A DNA stretch of 64,000 nucleotides from the NCBI GenBank assembly GCA_026936325.1, contig JAPTHN010000141.1, forward strand, positions 62,001 through 126,000, in the 5' to 3' direction. This document shows, piece by piece, positions 40,401-44,805 of the stretch. Positions within the stretch are counted from its first letter, which is position 1; every line of letters begins with the position of its first letter. The stretch comes from Platynereis dumerilii (lineage: Eukaryota; Annelida; Polychaeta; Phyllodocida; Nereididae). Under the pieces are notes generated by a model, which saw only the letters and a program-made list of their open reading frames with translations, had not been told where the DNA came from and made no database searches. The position numbers and the translations under genes were made by a program.

Positions 40401-41734
40401 TTATGGCAAAAGCTAAACACAGTACAAGTTCTACCTCTATAGAAGTTTTTCAAGGTACCGTTGCAAAGGTGCTAGAGCATCAGACATGTTACATGCATGT
40501 AACACATTTGAGCCCAATGGATGGGATGGATCTTGCCCAACATAATGATTGACATTGATAGAAACCATTAGATTTGAAGTAACTATTTCGTTTGATCATT
40601 TTTAAAGCATGATTGTAAAAAAAATTGATATATAATTATGTATAACTCAGAAAAGATATCGAGAACATTCGAGCTATGAAGCAGGTAGGTCTACCCTGAG
40701 TGACTAAGTCACCACGGGAAGTCTATTAATTTTTGAATTTTTCAGCTTTTTCTCTATAAAACAGAAGTCTGAAAGAAGGTAAAATCTATCCTCAGAATCA
40801 CTCAGCTTTCATTTCCAGCAATGTAGGACCCGTTGGCTTCTGGGGGCCTAAAGCGGCCCAAAGAACCCCTGGCCCATAGGGTTTTGACCCTTCGGGCCTT
40901 GCTCTTTTGCCCTCCCCCCTCTTGCAGTCACTCTTCTGGATCTGCCCCTGATATTTGATATGCCTTTTTCAGTTGAGATGCTTCAATTAATAATTGTTCA
41001 TGCTATTTCTTCTATTGCAGCATTTTGTGGCTCTACATCGATGATCATGATGCTGACAAGGAGTGCAATTCAGCTTTTGTGACCCTGCTGACATTCCTCA
41101 TCAGAGAAGGAGCAGATCCGTTTGTTCCTCTGAAAGGACTACCAAGTGCTATCACTTTATTTCTGGAAAAGTTTCATTCTCATCTGTCAGAGTCAATGAT
41201 GCCTTCAGTTTCAGCTTTTCTAGAGGAAGCATTCAAGAAATGGGAAGTTTCATTGGGTAAAGAAAATATCTTGAATGATGTCGTCAAGAATGTTCCATGG
41301 AACATCATCAACAGTGATTCCTGTCATTTTACCACTGTAAAGGAACTCATTGTGGAAAATTGCCTTACAATTATTAAAACTTGTCCAATCCTTTGTGATG
41401 AAGAGGATGAAGAGGGAAAAACTCCACTTCACAGACTAATGGAGAAGCTTTTGAATGATGATCATTTGTTGAAAACAATACCAGACTTATCTACTCCAAC
41501 TGATGCACTATGGGATCTCATGTCTGGATTGATAACAACCAAGAACATAAACAGTAAGGACCAAGAAAAAAAGACTCCTTACACTCTCTTGTTGCTACAA
41601 TATGTAGCAAACTTTAAAACACAAGATGCACTAAAAAGGCAGACATTGGCAAAGAAGCTTGATTATATCAAGGATTACTTCCTGAACAAAGGCGCCAACC
41701 TAAAGGTAGCTCTTCAAGAACTGCCAAACTTGAG
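1396..41734 (+). CDS. Overview: spliced gene made of two in-frame A-B-C-D exon modules with ankyrin-like repeats (3' end not found)
   Basis: Join: 1396-1442, 4247-4436, 19290-19454, 19792-19826, 20288-21013, 21385-21574, 22144-22308, 29884-29918, 41021-41734; 2267 nt, about 755 residues, no internal stop. Phases are A in 2, A-B 0, B-C 0, C-D 2, D-A' 2. Module 1 is 372 codons and module 2 is 368. Exon D/D' carries ankyrin-like stretches (REGADPF; GK[ST]PLHRLMEKLL; NKGANL). Large ankyrin proteins such as the TRANK1-like group are numerous in marine invertebrates and are one possible family, but I see no helicase or TPR signature, so no symbol is given. No transmembrane segment or signal peptide is seen, so an intracellular protein is likely. 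The gene must continue past 41734 because D' ends in a donor. A decayed paralogue is the alternative, but two intact modules argue against it. Confidence 0.7.
1945..2063. repeat. (TCTA)n / (TCTC)n microsatellite
   Basis: An imperfect tetranucleotide run of about 120 bp. It follows a 90-bp segment ending GGCTGCACTTACCATGATC and may be the tail of an old SINE, as for the GATA-tailed SINEs at 53 kb. Confidence 0.8.
2095..2262. repeat. Degenerate (GACTG/GCTG)n minisatellite
   Basis: Repeated words GACTGGCTGACTGACT and variants with a period of 4, mixed with ACTAACTG. Purely simple-sequence in character. Confidence 0.75.
2730..3560. repeat. Interspersed array of the palindrome CAGACGTCTG in intron 1
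   Basis: About twenty matches or one- to two-base variants of CAGACGTCTG occur, mostly 30-40 bp apart. The densest part is 2958-3240, where the unit is roughly CAGACGTCTGTAACTG followed by a T-rich or ACATTTCAA spacer. Each palindrome is CAGAC joined to GTCTG. The array may be the body of a decayed transposon with subterminal repeats, or an ordinary minisatellite. Open frames across it are low-complexity and not coding. Confidence 0.75.
3971..4178. mobile_element. 208-bp palindromic MITE
   Basis: Ends CACTGTAAAATTTGAA and TTCAAAATTTACAGTG are inverted, and the arms stay complementary for about 90 bp each (GAGTTAGCT/AGCTAACTC; GAGATGGTTGCACAA/TTGTGCAACCATCTC). The left flank is TA (3969-3970) and the right flank is ATA. 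A TA-target, Tc1/mariner-type origin is likely but the duplication is not exact. Nothing is encoded. Confidence 0.75.
4247..4436 (+). CDS. Exon A of module 1
   Basis: Acceptor CATTCATTCAG, donor CAG|GTAGGC. It reads (R)YTKIEDKIQRL, TRSNIAQETKEILEIL, NDGNVIYPTEGPS, LVGKLDDLYQEPSYAKLIQ. It matches exon A' at 21385-21574 in length (190 nt), splice sites and most residues. The segment is mostly helical and charged, with no recognised domain on its own. It is followed 14.9 kb later by exon B, because the intron filled with mobile elements. Conserved reading frame and splice borders between paralogues make this a real exon. Confidence 0.82.
4487..4851 (+). mobile_element. Helentron/HINE-like element, extra copy of the 5' head
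   Basis: Opens with the family hairpin (4487-4519; arms TACCCC/GGGGTA and GGCTAT/ATAGCC around GTA) and continues through CTGGGGATTTCGTCAATC to a T-run. The same 365 bp repeats at once at 4852-5216 with about 95% identity. It has no 3' end of its own, so this is a tandem duplicate of the element head. Confidence 0.7.
4852..6170 (+). mobile_element. Helentron/HINE-like element, head plus first body
   Basis: The 5' hairpin is at 4852-4884: TACCCCG/CGGGGTA outer and GGCTAT/ATAGCC inner stems. The 3' end at about 6135-6170 carries AGCCAGTGGGGT, nearly the reverse complement of the 5' word ACCCCGCTGGCT. A terminal hairpin follows (ACGTGCATGCACGGT) and then a T-run. Short subterminal inverted repeats, a terminal hairpin and insertion in T-runs are features described for Helentrons and their non-autonomous HINE relatives. 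No protein is encoded. A 395-bp MITE is inserted at 5404. The family is inferred from ends only. Confidence 0.65.
5404..5798. mobile_element. 395-bp palindromic DNA element, 4-bp TSD (TGAT)
   Basis: Ends GGGCAATTCCG and CGGAATTGCCC, with arms complementary over most of their length and meeting at about 5601 (GGTGTCGGACGTAC / GTACGTCCGACACC). TGAT duplicates flank it at 5400-5403 and 5799-5802. The second body copy of the host element has the empty site with a single TGAT at 6354-6357, which proves the borders. Four-base duplications are known for Sola, Chapaev and Academ groups; the exact group is undetermined. Confidence 0.9.
6484..7034. mobile_element. Unclassified 550-bp insert in the second body
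   Basis: The first body reads GGTCATATGAATTAAT. In the second body GGTCAT is followed by about 550 unrelated bases before ATGAATTAAT resumes. The ends are weakly similar when inverted (AGTATTCTCGG against AGAATTCACCC), with no clear target duplication. A 121-codon open frame at 6606-6971 has no recognisable motif and an odd composition, so it is not called. Confidence 0.5.
7657..7873 (-). repeat. Split direct repeat B2 of the first Ngaro-like element
   Basis: A 217-bp outer repeat, identical as far as I can see to 8400-8616. It begins TTAAGAAGTATACCTG on the + strand and ends GTAGGCAGCCCAT. Confidence 0.9.
8187..8401 (-). repeat. Split direct repeat A2 of the first Ngaro-like element
   Basis: A 215-bp repeat, identical as far as I can see to 10893-11107. 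It abuts B1, giving the B1-A2 junction typical of this order. An open frame inside it only repeats the start of the pol frame. Confidence 0.9.
8400..8616 (-). repeat. Split direct repeat B1 of the first Ngaro-like element
   Basis: The inner copy of the 217-bp repeat at 7657-7873. It lies between the recombinase region and A2. Confidence 0.9.
8818..9647 (-). pseudogene. Tyrosine recombinase region of the first Ngaro-like element
   Basis: Shows the phage-integrase-like signature HSLRAGAATTAAAAG followed by QRLGRW and a downstream Tyr (CYRRYIRPS), plus FACLRPSEY and HLGCTSSVVCP upstream, as in DIRS/Ngaro recombinases. The enzyme would integrate circular DNA without a target duplication. Treated as a fossil coding region. 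Confidence 0.85.
9785..11071 (-). pseudogene. Reverse transcriptase / RNase H region of the first Ngaro-like element
   Basis: The RT active-site motif is RYVDDFLIVAP. An RNase H-like part follows with DVYTDASNTAMGAY, FHIDNQSVVAGL and YISTNDNVDADDLSRL. The beginning of the frame lies within repeat A1. The RT part is shorter than in the second element at 47-49 kb, so this copy is incomplete. Confidence 0.85.
10893..11107 (-). repeat. Split direct repeat A1 of the first Ngaro-like element
   Basis: A 215-bp terminal repeat, the pair of 8187-8401. In minus-strand reading it is the left end of the element and contains the first codons of the pol frame (MAEVTSSLLDRLPP). Confidence 0.9.
11708..11800. 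repeat. Direct repeat, left copy
   Basis: About 75% similar to 17027-17115 (shared words GAGAGAAAGATT, TGCTGTAAT, GAATTGAAGGTG). The two copies bracket 5.3 kb that holds a LINE and a DNA transposon. This could be the ends of an older element or a duplicated intron segment. Confidence 0.45.
11801..12424. other. Intron sequence with TTAATGACA-type repeats
   Basis: No gene. The word GTTAATGACA recurs here (about 12368) and at 16228, 16400 and 16587, on both sides of the LINE. This suggests the LINE was inserted into one older repeat unit. Confidence 0.4.
12442..13699 (+). CDS. LINE reverse transcriptase, N-terminal part of the split frame
   Basis: RT motifs in order: FLDVTKAYDKAW (catalytic Asp), DSIRQGGVLS, LLWMDDVALIA (WMDD in place of the usual YADD), then QEKSKIM and YKYLGVLINNK, followed by the thumb-like ILTYGAEAMNP. 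The protein would copy the element RNA at a nicked target. The 5' part with the endonuclease is missing, which is normal 5' truncation. The frame reads past the transposon border into 13752 by chance (VHILATDDEK); the true continuation is at 15679. Codon use is A-rich compared with the host exons. Confidence 0.88.
13700..15674. mobile_element. Non-autonomous DNA transposon (about 2 kb) in the LINE, 4-bp TSD ATGA
   Basis: Ends GGCTTGTAGCA...TATTGTGTAC and GTACACAATA...TGCTACAAGCC are inverted, with a 3-bp difference between the two blocks. ATGA flanks both sides (13696-13699, 15675-15678). Removing the element and one ATGA restores the LINE frame (CGA ATG ACC AAA). The interior has no transposase. 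It carries two copies of AACGCGACGTACTTGTGAAC (about 14908 and 15069). The superfamily is undetermined; a 4-bp duplication is shared with the 395-bp element at 5404. Confidence 0.88.
15679..15902 (+). CDS. LINE C-terminal part with CCHC-type zinc finger
   Basis: Continues the frame of 12442-13699 after the transposon. It reads TKVRHNYKNQYTDQ, then CRKCKAQDETLKHVIQEC, a CX2C...HX4C finger typical of the RT carboxy-terminus in several non-LTR clades. It ends SEAIKHLNNV and a stop. The element's short 3' region and an AGAAG tail follow. Confidence 0.85.
15968..17284. other. Intron sequence between LINE insertions
   Basis: No coding region. Contains TTAATGACA repeats (16228, 16400, 16587) and the right copy of the direct repeat at 17027-17115. 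The remainder is AT-rich and unassigned. Confidence 0.45.
17027..17115. repeat. Direct repeat, right copy
   Basis: The partner of 11708-11800, about 75% similar and in the same orientation. Confidence 0.45.
17285..19150 (-). mobile_element. Degraded LINE fragment, interrupted by a TA-flanked element
   Basis: In minus-strand reading: WFTNNNLVMHSGKTES, KYLGLKIDSTLF, LIKSHFDYASAAWYLQ, QNKMVRYMLDLGSRAHIGQ, then NRKAPLYLCSQFKSVTYAYN and AFHNNLISKS. This is the thumb and carboxy-terminal order of Jockey/CR1-like LINE RTs. Several frame breaks and at least one stop (near the 5' side of the fragment) separate the pieces. The 3' side probably ends in the ATTTGATTAGATTTGATT run at about 17290. The catalytic RT core is absent. 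Confidence 0.75.
17360..18255. mobile_element. 896-bp TA-flanked DNA element with GGGGAGACC ends
   Basis: Inverted ends GGGGAGACCGGGGTTAGTTG and CAACTAACCCCGGTCTCCCC are perfect over 20 bp, flanked by TA on each side. Inside, GGGGTTAGTTGAATC recurs (about 17381, 17730, 18055), so subterminal repeats extend the ends. No transposase. TA duplication suggests Tc1/mariner or another TA-target group. Confidence 0.82.
19290..19454 (+). CDS. Exon B of module 1
   Basis: Acceptor TGCATTTTTCAG, donor AAG|GTACAC, 165 nt, phase 0 at both ends. It encodes CLHPSYKGSALAREEELINM, VWSQLRFGSVHQSEQ and ends ASNSIATDVIAKLK. Exon B' at 22144 has the same length and borders, with SALA, MIWRQLR and AEVIAKLK conserved. 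No family motif was recognised; the segment looks alpha-helical. The short spacing to exon C (337 bp) shows what the introns looked like before the insertions. Confidence 0.82.
19455..19791. other. Intron B-C of module 1
   Basis: No gene or repeat recognised. It ends in a good acceptor TTCTGTATTCCAG. Confidence 0.55.
19792..19826 (+). CDS. Exon C of module 1 (35-nt micro-exon)
   Basis: Acceptor CTGTATTCCAG, donor AAG|GTACTT. It starts in phase 0 and ends with two bases. Reads IFTHLDNTLCT plus a split Arg codon completed by exon D. C' (29884-29918) has the same length and phase and reads IYAPLEAMLCT plus a split Gly. The match in length, position, phase and LCT residues supports a very short genuine exon, too small for ordinary open-frame searches. 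Confidence 0.72.
19827..20287. other. Intron C-D of module 1
   Basis: AT-rich with a short TG run at 19919 and GATA-like words near 20118-20150. No gene seen. Ends TTAATACTTTTGCAG. Confidence 0.55.
20288..21013 (+). CDS. Exon D of module 1 (ankyrin-like)
   Basis: Acceptor ACTTTTGCAG, donor TTGAG|GTAAGAG, 726 nt. Reads ILGAYISGCKIQTEW, LLTFLTREGADPFLPFE, HLSETLIPSV, FLEEAFKKWEVS, then DGEGKSPLHRLMEKLL, LWDLISGLITSRNVNIKD, TPYTWILWL and LQEKGAIEEDALRGLKHL. GEGKSPLHRLMEKL and REGADPF resemble ankyrin-repeat helices and the preceding GADP turn; the repeats are degenerate and spaced irregularly. Exon D' is its paralogue. Probable role: protein-protein contact surface inside the cell (family knowledge of ankyrin repeats; no partner can be named). 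The exon leaves two bases that join the first base of A'. Confidence 0.88.
21014..21384. other. Short intron between module 1 and module 2
   Basis: 371 bp joining exon D to exon A', the only inter-module intron. No repeat recognised. It ends TTTGATCATTCATTCAG, as does the intron before exon A. Confidence 0.6.
21385..21574 (+). CDS. Exon A' of module 2
   Basis: 190 nt, acceptor CATTCATTCAG, donor CAG|GTAGGC. Reads (R)YTKIEDKIQRL, TRSNIEEETKEILEIL, DEGNIIYPVQGPS, LVSKLDDLYLEHSYAKLVQ. The first 16 residues after the split codon are identical to exon A, and identity extends into the intron on both sides. The duplication is therefore either fairly recent or kept similar by conversion. Confidence 0.85.
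21575..22143. other. Intron A'-B' of module 2
   Basis: 569 bp with no gene or named repeat. Compare the 14.9-kb intron A-B of module 1. Ends TGATTTTCTTTGAATTTTCAG. Confidence 0.55.
22144..22308 (+). CDS. Exon B' of module 2
   Basis: Acceptor TTGAATTTTCAG, donor AAG|GTAAAA, 165 nt, phase 0-0. Reads RIYPSFEASALAIKEQLLSM, IWRQLRCGATDWSRGKG and ends TNSTAAEVIAKLK. Matches exon B at SALA, (V/I)W.QLR and VIAKLK. The middle part (DWSRGKGTVWI against HQSEQHREILI) is the most divergent. Confidence 0.82.
22309..24470. other. Intron B'-C', first part
   Basis: No gene. Two segments share GAGACGTGATGT and an AATAGATC(A/T)TGACACAAC ending (about 22580-22640 and 23708-23770), so a short dispersed repeat is present twice. 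Poly-purine and poly-C/G runs occupy 24020-24370. A small palindrome at 23825 is listed separately. Confidence 0.45.
23825..23937. mobile_element. 113-bp GC-rich palindromic MITE
   Basis: TTCCCTATCAGCATGC at the left is inverted at the right as GCATGCTGATAGGGAA. The complementarity continues through GGTC/GACC and GGCCC blocks to the centre. No clear target duplication. Its GC content stands out against the AT-rich intron. Confidence 0.7.
24471..25149. other. Intron B'-C' repeat segment with one X-box-like site
   Basis: AT-rich, no gene. GTTACCATGGCAAC at 24547-24560 is the same near-palindrome that is dense at 44.8-59.2 kb. The rest is unassigned. Confidence 0.4.
25150..27345 (-). mobile_element. 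LINE fragment interrupted by a TTAA-flanked element
   Basis: In minus-strand reading: GVPQGSIMEPIIFNIFMNDI, LFNYADDNTVLVRG (active site YADD), a stop, MEANPAKFQAMI, KLLGVRLDNCLNFNVHI, LNCLKR, LYKSFV, FSDYSS. After the insertion come NRANMPTFEIARMRSLAL, KVFKIHHDLAPPFLEEWF, TIKYGLHSFRSLGATIWNSL and PLEVRSATDAKTFKR. This is a Jockey/CR1-like RT from motif 4 to the C-terminus. It is 5'-truncated near 27345 and decayed by a few stops and frame changes. Confidence 0.85.
25515..26798. mobile_element. TTAA-target DNA element (1284 bp) inside the LINE
   Basis: Flanked by TTAA at 25511-25514 and 26799-26802. Ends GACCGGCTTCAAGATCTT and AAGATCTTGAAGCCTGCC are inverted, and the similarity continues (GGTCAGGAACTACTGCC). 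Removing it with one TTAA restores the LINE reading LLNRANMPTFE. TTAA targeting is known for piggyBac and Kolobok. No transposase is encoded. Confidence 0.9.
27346..28600. other. Intron B'-C', unassigned part
   Basis: AT-rich, no exon or named repeat. TTAGTCAATTGAC-like words recur at 27530-27720 as a loose repeat. C-rich runs appear at 28430-28520. Confidence 0.4.
28601..29729. mobile_element. Fold-back DNA element, 8-bp TSD CTACTCTG
   Basis: CTACTCTG flanks it at 28593-28600 and 29730-29737. The left end carries GTCAACCAGGCGACAGACAA and the right end its inverse. Each arm is a run of about ten imperfect 17-21-bp units (AGGCGACAAACACTTCCATCC at left, GTCGCCTGGTTGG at right) in opposite orientation. 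The centre (28815-29530) is non-coding. Terminal arms made of tandem units resemble fold-back elements. The 8-bp duplication would fit hAT-related or similar transposases. Confidence 0.85.
29738..29883. other. Intron B'-C', last part
   Basis: T/C-rich sequence ending in a strong acceptor (TTTCTATCTTCCAG). Confidence 0.5.
29884..29918 (+). CDS. Exon C' of module 2 (35-nt micro-exon)
   Basis: Acceptor TTTCTATCTTCCAG, donor AGG|GTATGT. Reads IYAPLEAMLCT plus two bases of a Gly codon completed by exon D'. Same length and phase as exon C. It sits 11.1 kb upstream of D', the gap being filled with fold-back, LINE, Helentron-like and mariner-like elements. Confidence 0.72.
29919..31211. other. Intron C'-D', first part
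   Basis: No gene. Contains a G/C homopolymer patch at 30238-30290 starting CAGGGGAGGATCCAAGGGG (probable small G-rich MITE) and a (CTAT)n run at about 30648-30727. TGTCTAACTGACAA at about 31068 also occurs in the hairpin at 31212. Confidence 0.45.
31212..31327. repeat. 116-nt perfect-ended hairpin
   Basis: GTTAGACACC and GGTGTCTAAC close the structure. Inner arms CTAACATGCATTTTGGTCAG / CTGACAAAAATGCATGTTAG and GATCCC/GGGATC pair around the loop near 31267. Likely a MITE remnant; the flanks show no clear duplication. Confidence 0.7.
31684..32096 (-). mobile_element. LINE 3' fragment with (ATA)n tail
   Basis: In minus-strand reading: HWSVAPFCLKELIKIKSS, RPSTRTLKNYGDRAFL, TIGPKLWNELLPYLRRK, LLILKKVSRL. 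This order (pre-LWN segment, GPKLWNELP, FKK-like helix) is the RT carboxy-terminus of CR1/L2-type LINEs. It ends at the + strand left side in an ATAATAATAAT tail at 31686. Severely 5'-truncated. Confidence 0.78.
32090..32424. mobile_element. Possible hAT end with (AATTC)n-rich sequence
   Basis: CAGTGATGGGCAGAATTC at 32090 is a typical hAT-type terminus, followed by AATTGAATT repeats to about 32260. No matching inverted end was found before the next element, so the right border is unknown. Confidence 0.4.
32650..33072. repeat. GTCC/GTGT minisatellite array 1
   Basis: Period-4 words GTCC, GTGT, GGCC in higher-order mixtures. The last part is (CGTGTCGGTGCGTC)n, a 14-bp unit. G+C is far above the surroundings. 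All frames are open here only because the units contain no stop. Confidence 0.9.
33073..33933. other. Spacer between the two minisatellites
   Basis: AT-rich interior of the Helentron-like element, with no gene recognised. Confidence 0.5.
33934..34335. repeat. GTCC/GTGT minisatellite array 2
   Basis: The same unit types as array 1, again finishing with the 14-bp CGTGTCGGTGCGTC unit and then GATGCACAGTGCC. Open frames are unit artefacts. Confidence 0.9.
34429..34873. other. Remnant between nested elements
   Basis: No gene. Part of the sequence into which the Helentron-like element and the palindrome inserted. Confidence 0.4.
34874..37042. mobile_element. 2.17-kb TA-flanked palindromic element
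   Basis: Left end CACTGCGTTCCCAATTATTA and right end TAATAATTGTTAACGCAGTA are inverted, flanked by TA (34872-34873; 37043-37044). The arms are complementary almost to the centre at about 35955. For example GTGTCTGATGAAATTATGCA at about 35469 answers TGCATAATTTCGTCAGACAC at about 36514. It contains no transposase. A Tc1/mariner-type origin is suggested by TA. The divergence between arms shows the palindrome is old. Confidence 0.8.
37195..37924. other. Intron C'-D', unassigned
   Basis: No exon or repeat recognised. Mixed AT-rich sequence. Confidence 0.4.
37925..38190 (+). mobile_element. MITE copy A, upstream of exon D'
   Basis: About 94% identical to the reverse complement of 42534-42807. 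It contains CAGCCAATCAAGAGCC, CTCCCATGGGAGAATAATAAG and a hairpin from GTTATTCACC to GGTGAATAAC with CTCGGGCTAACGCCCTCG in the loop. A related inverted hairpin (GGTTATTCACAATGGGACAGG) follows at 38207-38300. Family not identified. Confidence 0.75.
38301..39629. other. Intron C'-D' with a GC-rich patch and an AAAT tail
   Basis: 38436-38600 and 38745-38850 are GC-rich for this window. GCGCATGCGC at 38518-38527 equals the core of the NRF-1 site. The patch ends in AAAAATAAATAAATAAATAA at about 38855, which looks like a retroposon tail, so a decayed SINE is possible. Poly-T and poly-G runs follow to 39030. No exon seen. Confidence 0.4.
39630..40265. repeat. Tandem repeat, about 72-bp unit, inside a possible inverted-ended element
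   Basis: AAAGGTATGGTCATACG starts units at 39767, 39839, 39903 and 39974, with more degenerate units to 40100. The shared body includes CCTTTCAAATGATGTTCGATAAACC. The borders hold ATCAGACGTT (about 39640) and its inverse AACGTCTGAT (about 40245), so the block may be one transposon with internal tandem units. Confidence 0.7.
40266..41020. other. Intron just before exon D'
   Basis: No repeat recognised. Ends CTATTTCTTCTATTGCAG, a strong acceptor. Confidence 0.5.
41021..41734 (+). CDS. Exon D' of module 2 (ankyrin-like)
   Basis: Acceptor TTCTTCTATTGCAG, donor TTGAG|GTGAGT, 714 nt. Reads ILWLYIDDHDADKE, LLTFLIREGADPFVPLK, HLSESMMPSVSAFLEEAF, KKWEVS, DEEDEEGKTPLHRLMEKLL, LWDLMSGLITTKNINSKD, TPYTLLLLQY, NKGANLKVALQELPNL. 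Paralogue of exon D, with ankyrin-like GADPF, GKTPLHRL and NKGANL elements. It lacks four residues relative to D, mostly where D has FEQRGKNLATAC. It ends with two bases and a good donor, so at least one more exon is expected. It is flanked by inverted MITEs at 37925 and 42534. Confidence 0.88.
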
Positions 41735-42533
41735 GTGAGTGTCAGGGCGAACCCGGCGAAGTGTCAGGGTGAAGGGTGTTGATTAAATGATGATGCAACT
41801 ATAAAACCTTTCCATTAATCCCATATATTTGTGCAAAGAATGAAATACATTTTCTCCATATGGAATGAGATGAAAGACCTTCATGCATGCATCGATATTT
41901 CGATGAGCTATTATAAAAGTACGCTGATCTTAGCACCAAGGTTAGTTTTTCACTTATTGCACGTATGACTTATGGGACACCTCTTTGTGACTGATGGAAC
42001 AATATCTCACAATCTTGCTGTAGCCTACTATTTTAAAGATAGTTATCACCATTTCGATGAGCTCTATACATTCCCTTAATTCCATATCAATCACACTGTC
42101 CTTATGTCAATCTTTCTCTTTCACTGCCTTCTTGACAGCGTAACAATTTATATCCATATTTTTATGGCTAAATATACTCTTCCACTGTTCCACATGCTGG
42201 TACACCACCAATATCGAATATACCACAGCTGCACTGCCCTTTCCAATAAGAATTGCAGTACTACCATACATGGTTTTCCCTAGACTCCATAGAGGGAGGG
42301 ATGGCCCACTCTTAATGACTGACCACTTGGTGTACAGGATCTGCTAAGTTTATTCCAATAGATCTGAAAGACAGCACATTTTCCGTTTCCGGATTTGGGG
42401 GGGGGGGGCCCTCTAGTCACTTATTAAAATCTTTAGATTCAAATTATTGATGATGCATCGGTAATGCAATGATTTATCAAAATAGATAGTCAATTGAATT
42501 ATATATTACTGGCTGAAGATTATACAGACATAT
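41735..42533. other. Sequence downstream of exon D'
   Basis: No exon A-like sequence follows, unlike after exon D. AT-rich, with a G-run at about 42398. Nothing assigned. Confidence 0.5.
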
Positions 42534-42807
42534 GTATAGGTTATTCACCTAGGGAGAGGCAATATGTGATTTATCCAGCGAGGGCGTTAGCCCGAGTTGT
42601 GATAAACACTTATTGTCGATCCCGCGGTGAATAACCGGCTTATACCATAAGACAAAACTGAAACTTGTCATTTGTTGCTGTGGGTTTTTCACAGCTTCAC
42701 TTATTATTCTCCCATGGGAGGATAACTGAACAACAAAGAATATGGGTTTTATTGCAGTGAAATACTGGCTCTTGATTGGCTGACAGAGGTGTCGAATGGT
42801 ATAATAA
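42534..42807 (-). mobile_element. MITE copy B, downstream of exon D', inverted to copy A
   Basis: The reverse complement of 37925-38190 with about 94% identity, from GGTTATTCACCTAGGGAG to GGTGTCGAATGGTA. A diverged third member is at 56098-56330. Confidence 0.78.
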
Positions 42808-44805
42808 AACTTATCTGACCTTAATTTCCTAAAACTGAATGTACTTCACACCAGAAATTACCGTAATATTAAGCTGACTCCTCACATTATTAAAGGGAGC
42901 AAGGTGGTAGTCATTGTCATTTCCAGTTATGGCTGTTTCAACATGAACATGTGAGGGTGTTGTCAGGGTTTGGTTTACAGCCTTCCACTTTGATAAAGAA
43001 AAAGAGTGGACTATTGCACTGTGAAAATGGCACTTTGTGTGTCATCATGCTGATGATTTGTCATGATCATATCCAATACTTTCAATGCTAATTTGATTTA
43101 AGGGGACTAGTTCTGCTTGTTGGTGACAGCCTGTCTACAAGTGGACTGCTCTTGCATTGCCACAGATGAGAACATATGCTGTCTTGTGTTGCCACCTAGT
43201 GACTAGTGTGCTATTCCGCGAGCTCCTGCGAGCGGTCCACCAACTTTCAACCACAGGAAGACACACAATTTTGTCTAGAAGACACCGGGGCTGTTTCTGA
43301 GTGTGTTGATGGCCTTGTCTACTTCCTTAGAGAATGTGATTGCCGAGTCTGACTCTGGTATACATCGATGTCGAATAGAAATTTTGTGAATGTGCAATGA
43401 AATTGGAACTATTTCTTGGGACAGCAATGCTGTAGCATAGGAAATCAACTTTTGTGCCAGGTGGCAGCAGCATGCAGTTCTCAGTTTCACCAGACTGGGT
43501 GACAGCCAAACGAAAGGATTATGTATCTGATTTTCACTCTGAAATCAGTTTTGACAAGTCAAATGGCCTTCTATTGATCATGACTAATCAAACAGCCTCT
43601 ATGTTTCCCATGTTGAAGTAGAGAAGATGACGCTTCATCAGCTATCATTAGTCAAGAAATGCATTTTCCATAGTGAACTGGTCAGTGGCGTAGCTATGGG
43701 GGGGGGCCTGGGAGGCCAAGGCCCCCCCAAATGGATAAGTGGCCCCCCCACAGGCCCCCCCCCCATTTCAGATTTGAGAAATTAGAAAAATTATTTGAGC
43801 AGGCCACTTCGGTTTTGTGACCTCGGCCAGCGACCACTTAAACCTTGATTCTTACCAGTCGGCCTATATGACACCTGCCCTTTAAAAAGTTCTAAAGCAT
43901 TTGAAAATTGTTTTATTTTCTTTGAATATATGTGACAATAGGCATACCTGCCTCCAAACTTTTTAGGCAGCCTAGCGACGTTTGCCCTAATTTTCAAGAT
44001 CGAGATTTAATACTATTTCAAAATAAAATCTTGTTGAAACCATTGGTTTTTAATTATTATATGTTTATTTTATTTAATAATATACCTGAATTTTTTGCCT
44101 CAAATCTTAGTGCTTCCCCATATTTACACCTCCCCTGTATGGTAAGCCTATGTATCCAGATAGCAGTTCCATGCAACACCAACAATTTTGTGATTCGAAG
44201 AAATATTGTGCCTTTGAAAGGACTGATTAACCTCAGTGATTTGTACAAACTGTTCGACTTTTCATGAGTTGCATGGAATTTCCCTATATTTTTGGAATAA
44301 AATTATTTGTGTCATTTCTGGCAATAACTTTTAGCTTTTAGGCCTGTGTGACCAGATAAAAAATATTATTTCATGAGACCATTCAAGTCTGTGTTAAACT
44401 TGTATCATGGCATTGTGACATCACATTATTGCATTAACCCTTGAGGTTTTCTTCTTTATGTACATTGTGCAAGCGTGGTCATCAATGCTGTATCAGGGAA
44501 TTTTTATCTGGATAGTGGCCATGCTCTTTCAAAAGTAAGTGCAACCACAGGCAGTGATCACATGTTTTGCCCTTATTCTGTTATATTATACCAAGGTGTA
44601 TTGTTCAAGCGCCCCGTATGGGAAAATGACGACCGTTGTGTGCAGTTATATTTTCGGAAGTTGCTATATAGGCCAGTAAAAAGTGGGGTTGACCCTGGAC
44701 CTCTTCATAACAGTACAAATTTGGTACCAAATGAATCCTTGAAATCTCTAGTTTCACAAAAAAAAATTCCCCAGAATTCCCATTAGGAGGATTTTTTTTA
44801 TTCAA
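42808..44805. other. Unassigned non-coding sequence
   Basis: No exon with support. A G-rich hAT-like fragment (CAGTGGCGTAGCTATGGG) lies at about 43684-43770. The open frame at 44475-44786 has no motif and overlaps a repeat, so it is not called. Confidence 0.4.

Noticed and set aside
44475-44786. 103-codon open frame with a splice-like donor, resembling exon C over a few residues
   Set aside because: The resemblance (GHAL against GHAV) is too short, the length and acceptor do not fit the 35-nt exon, and the frame runs into a repeat.
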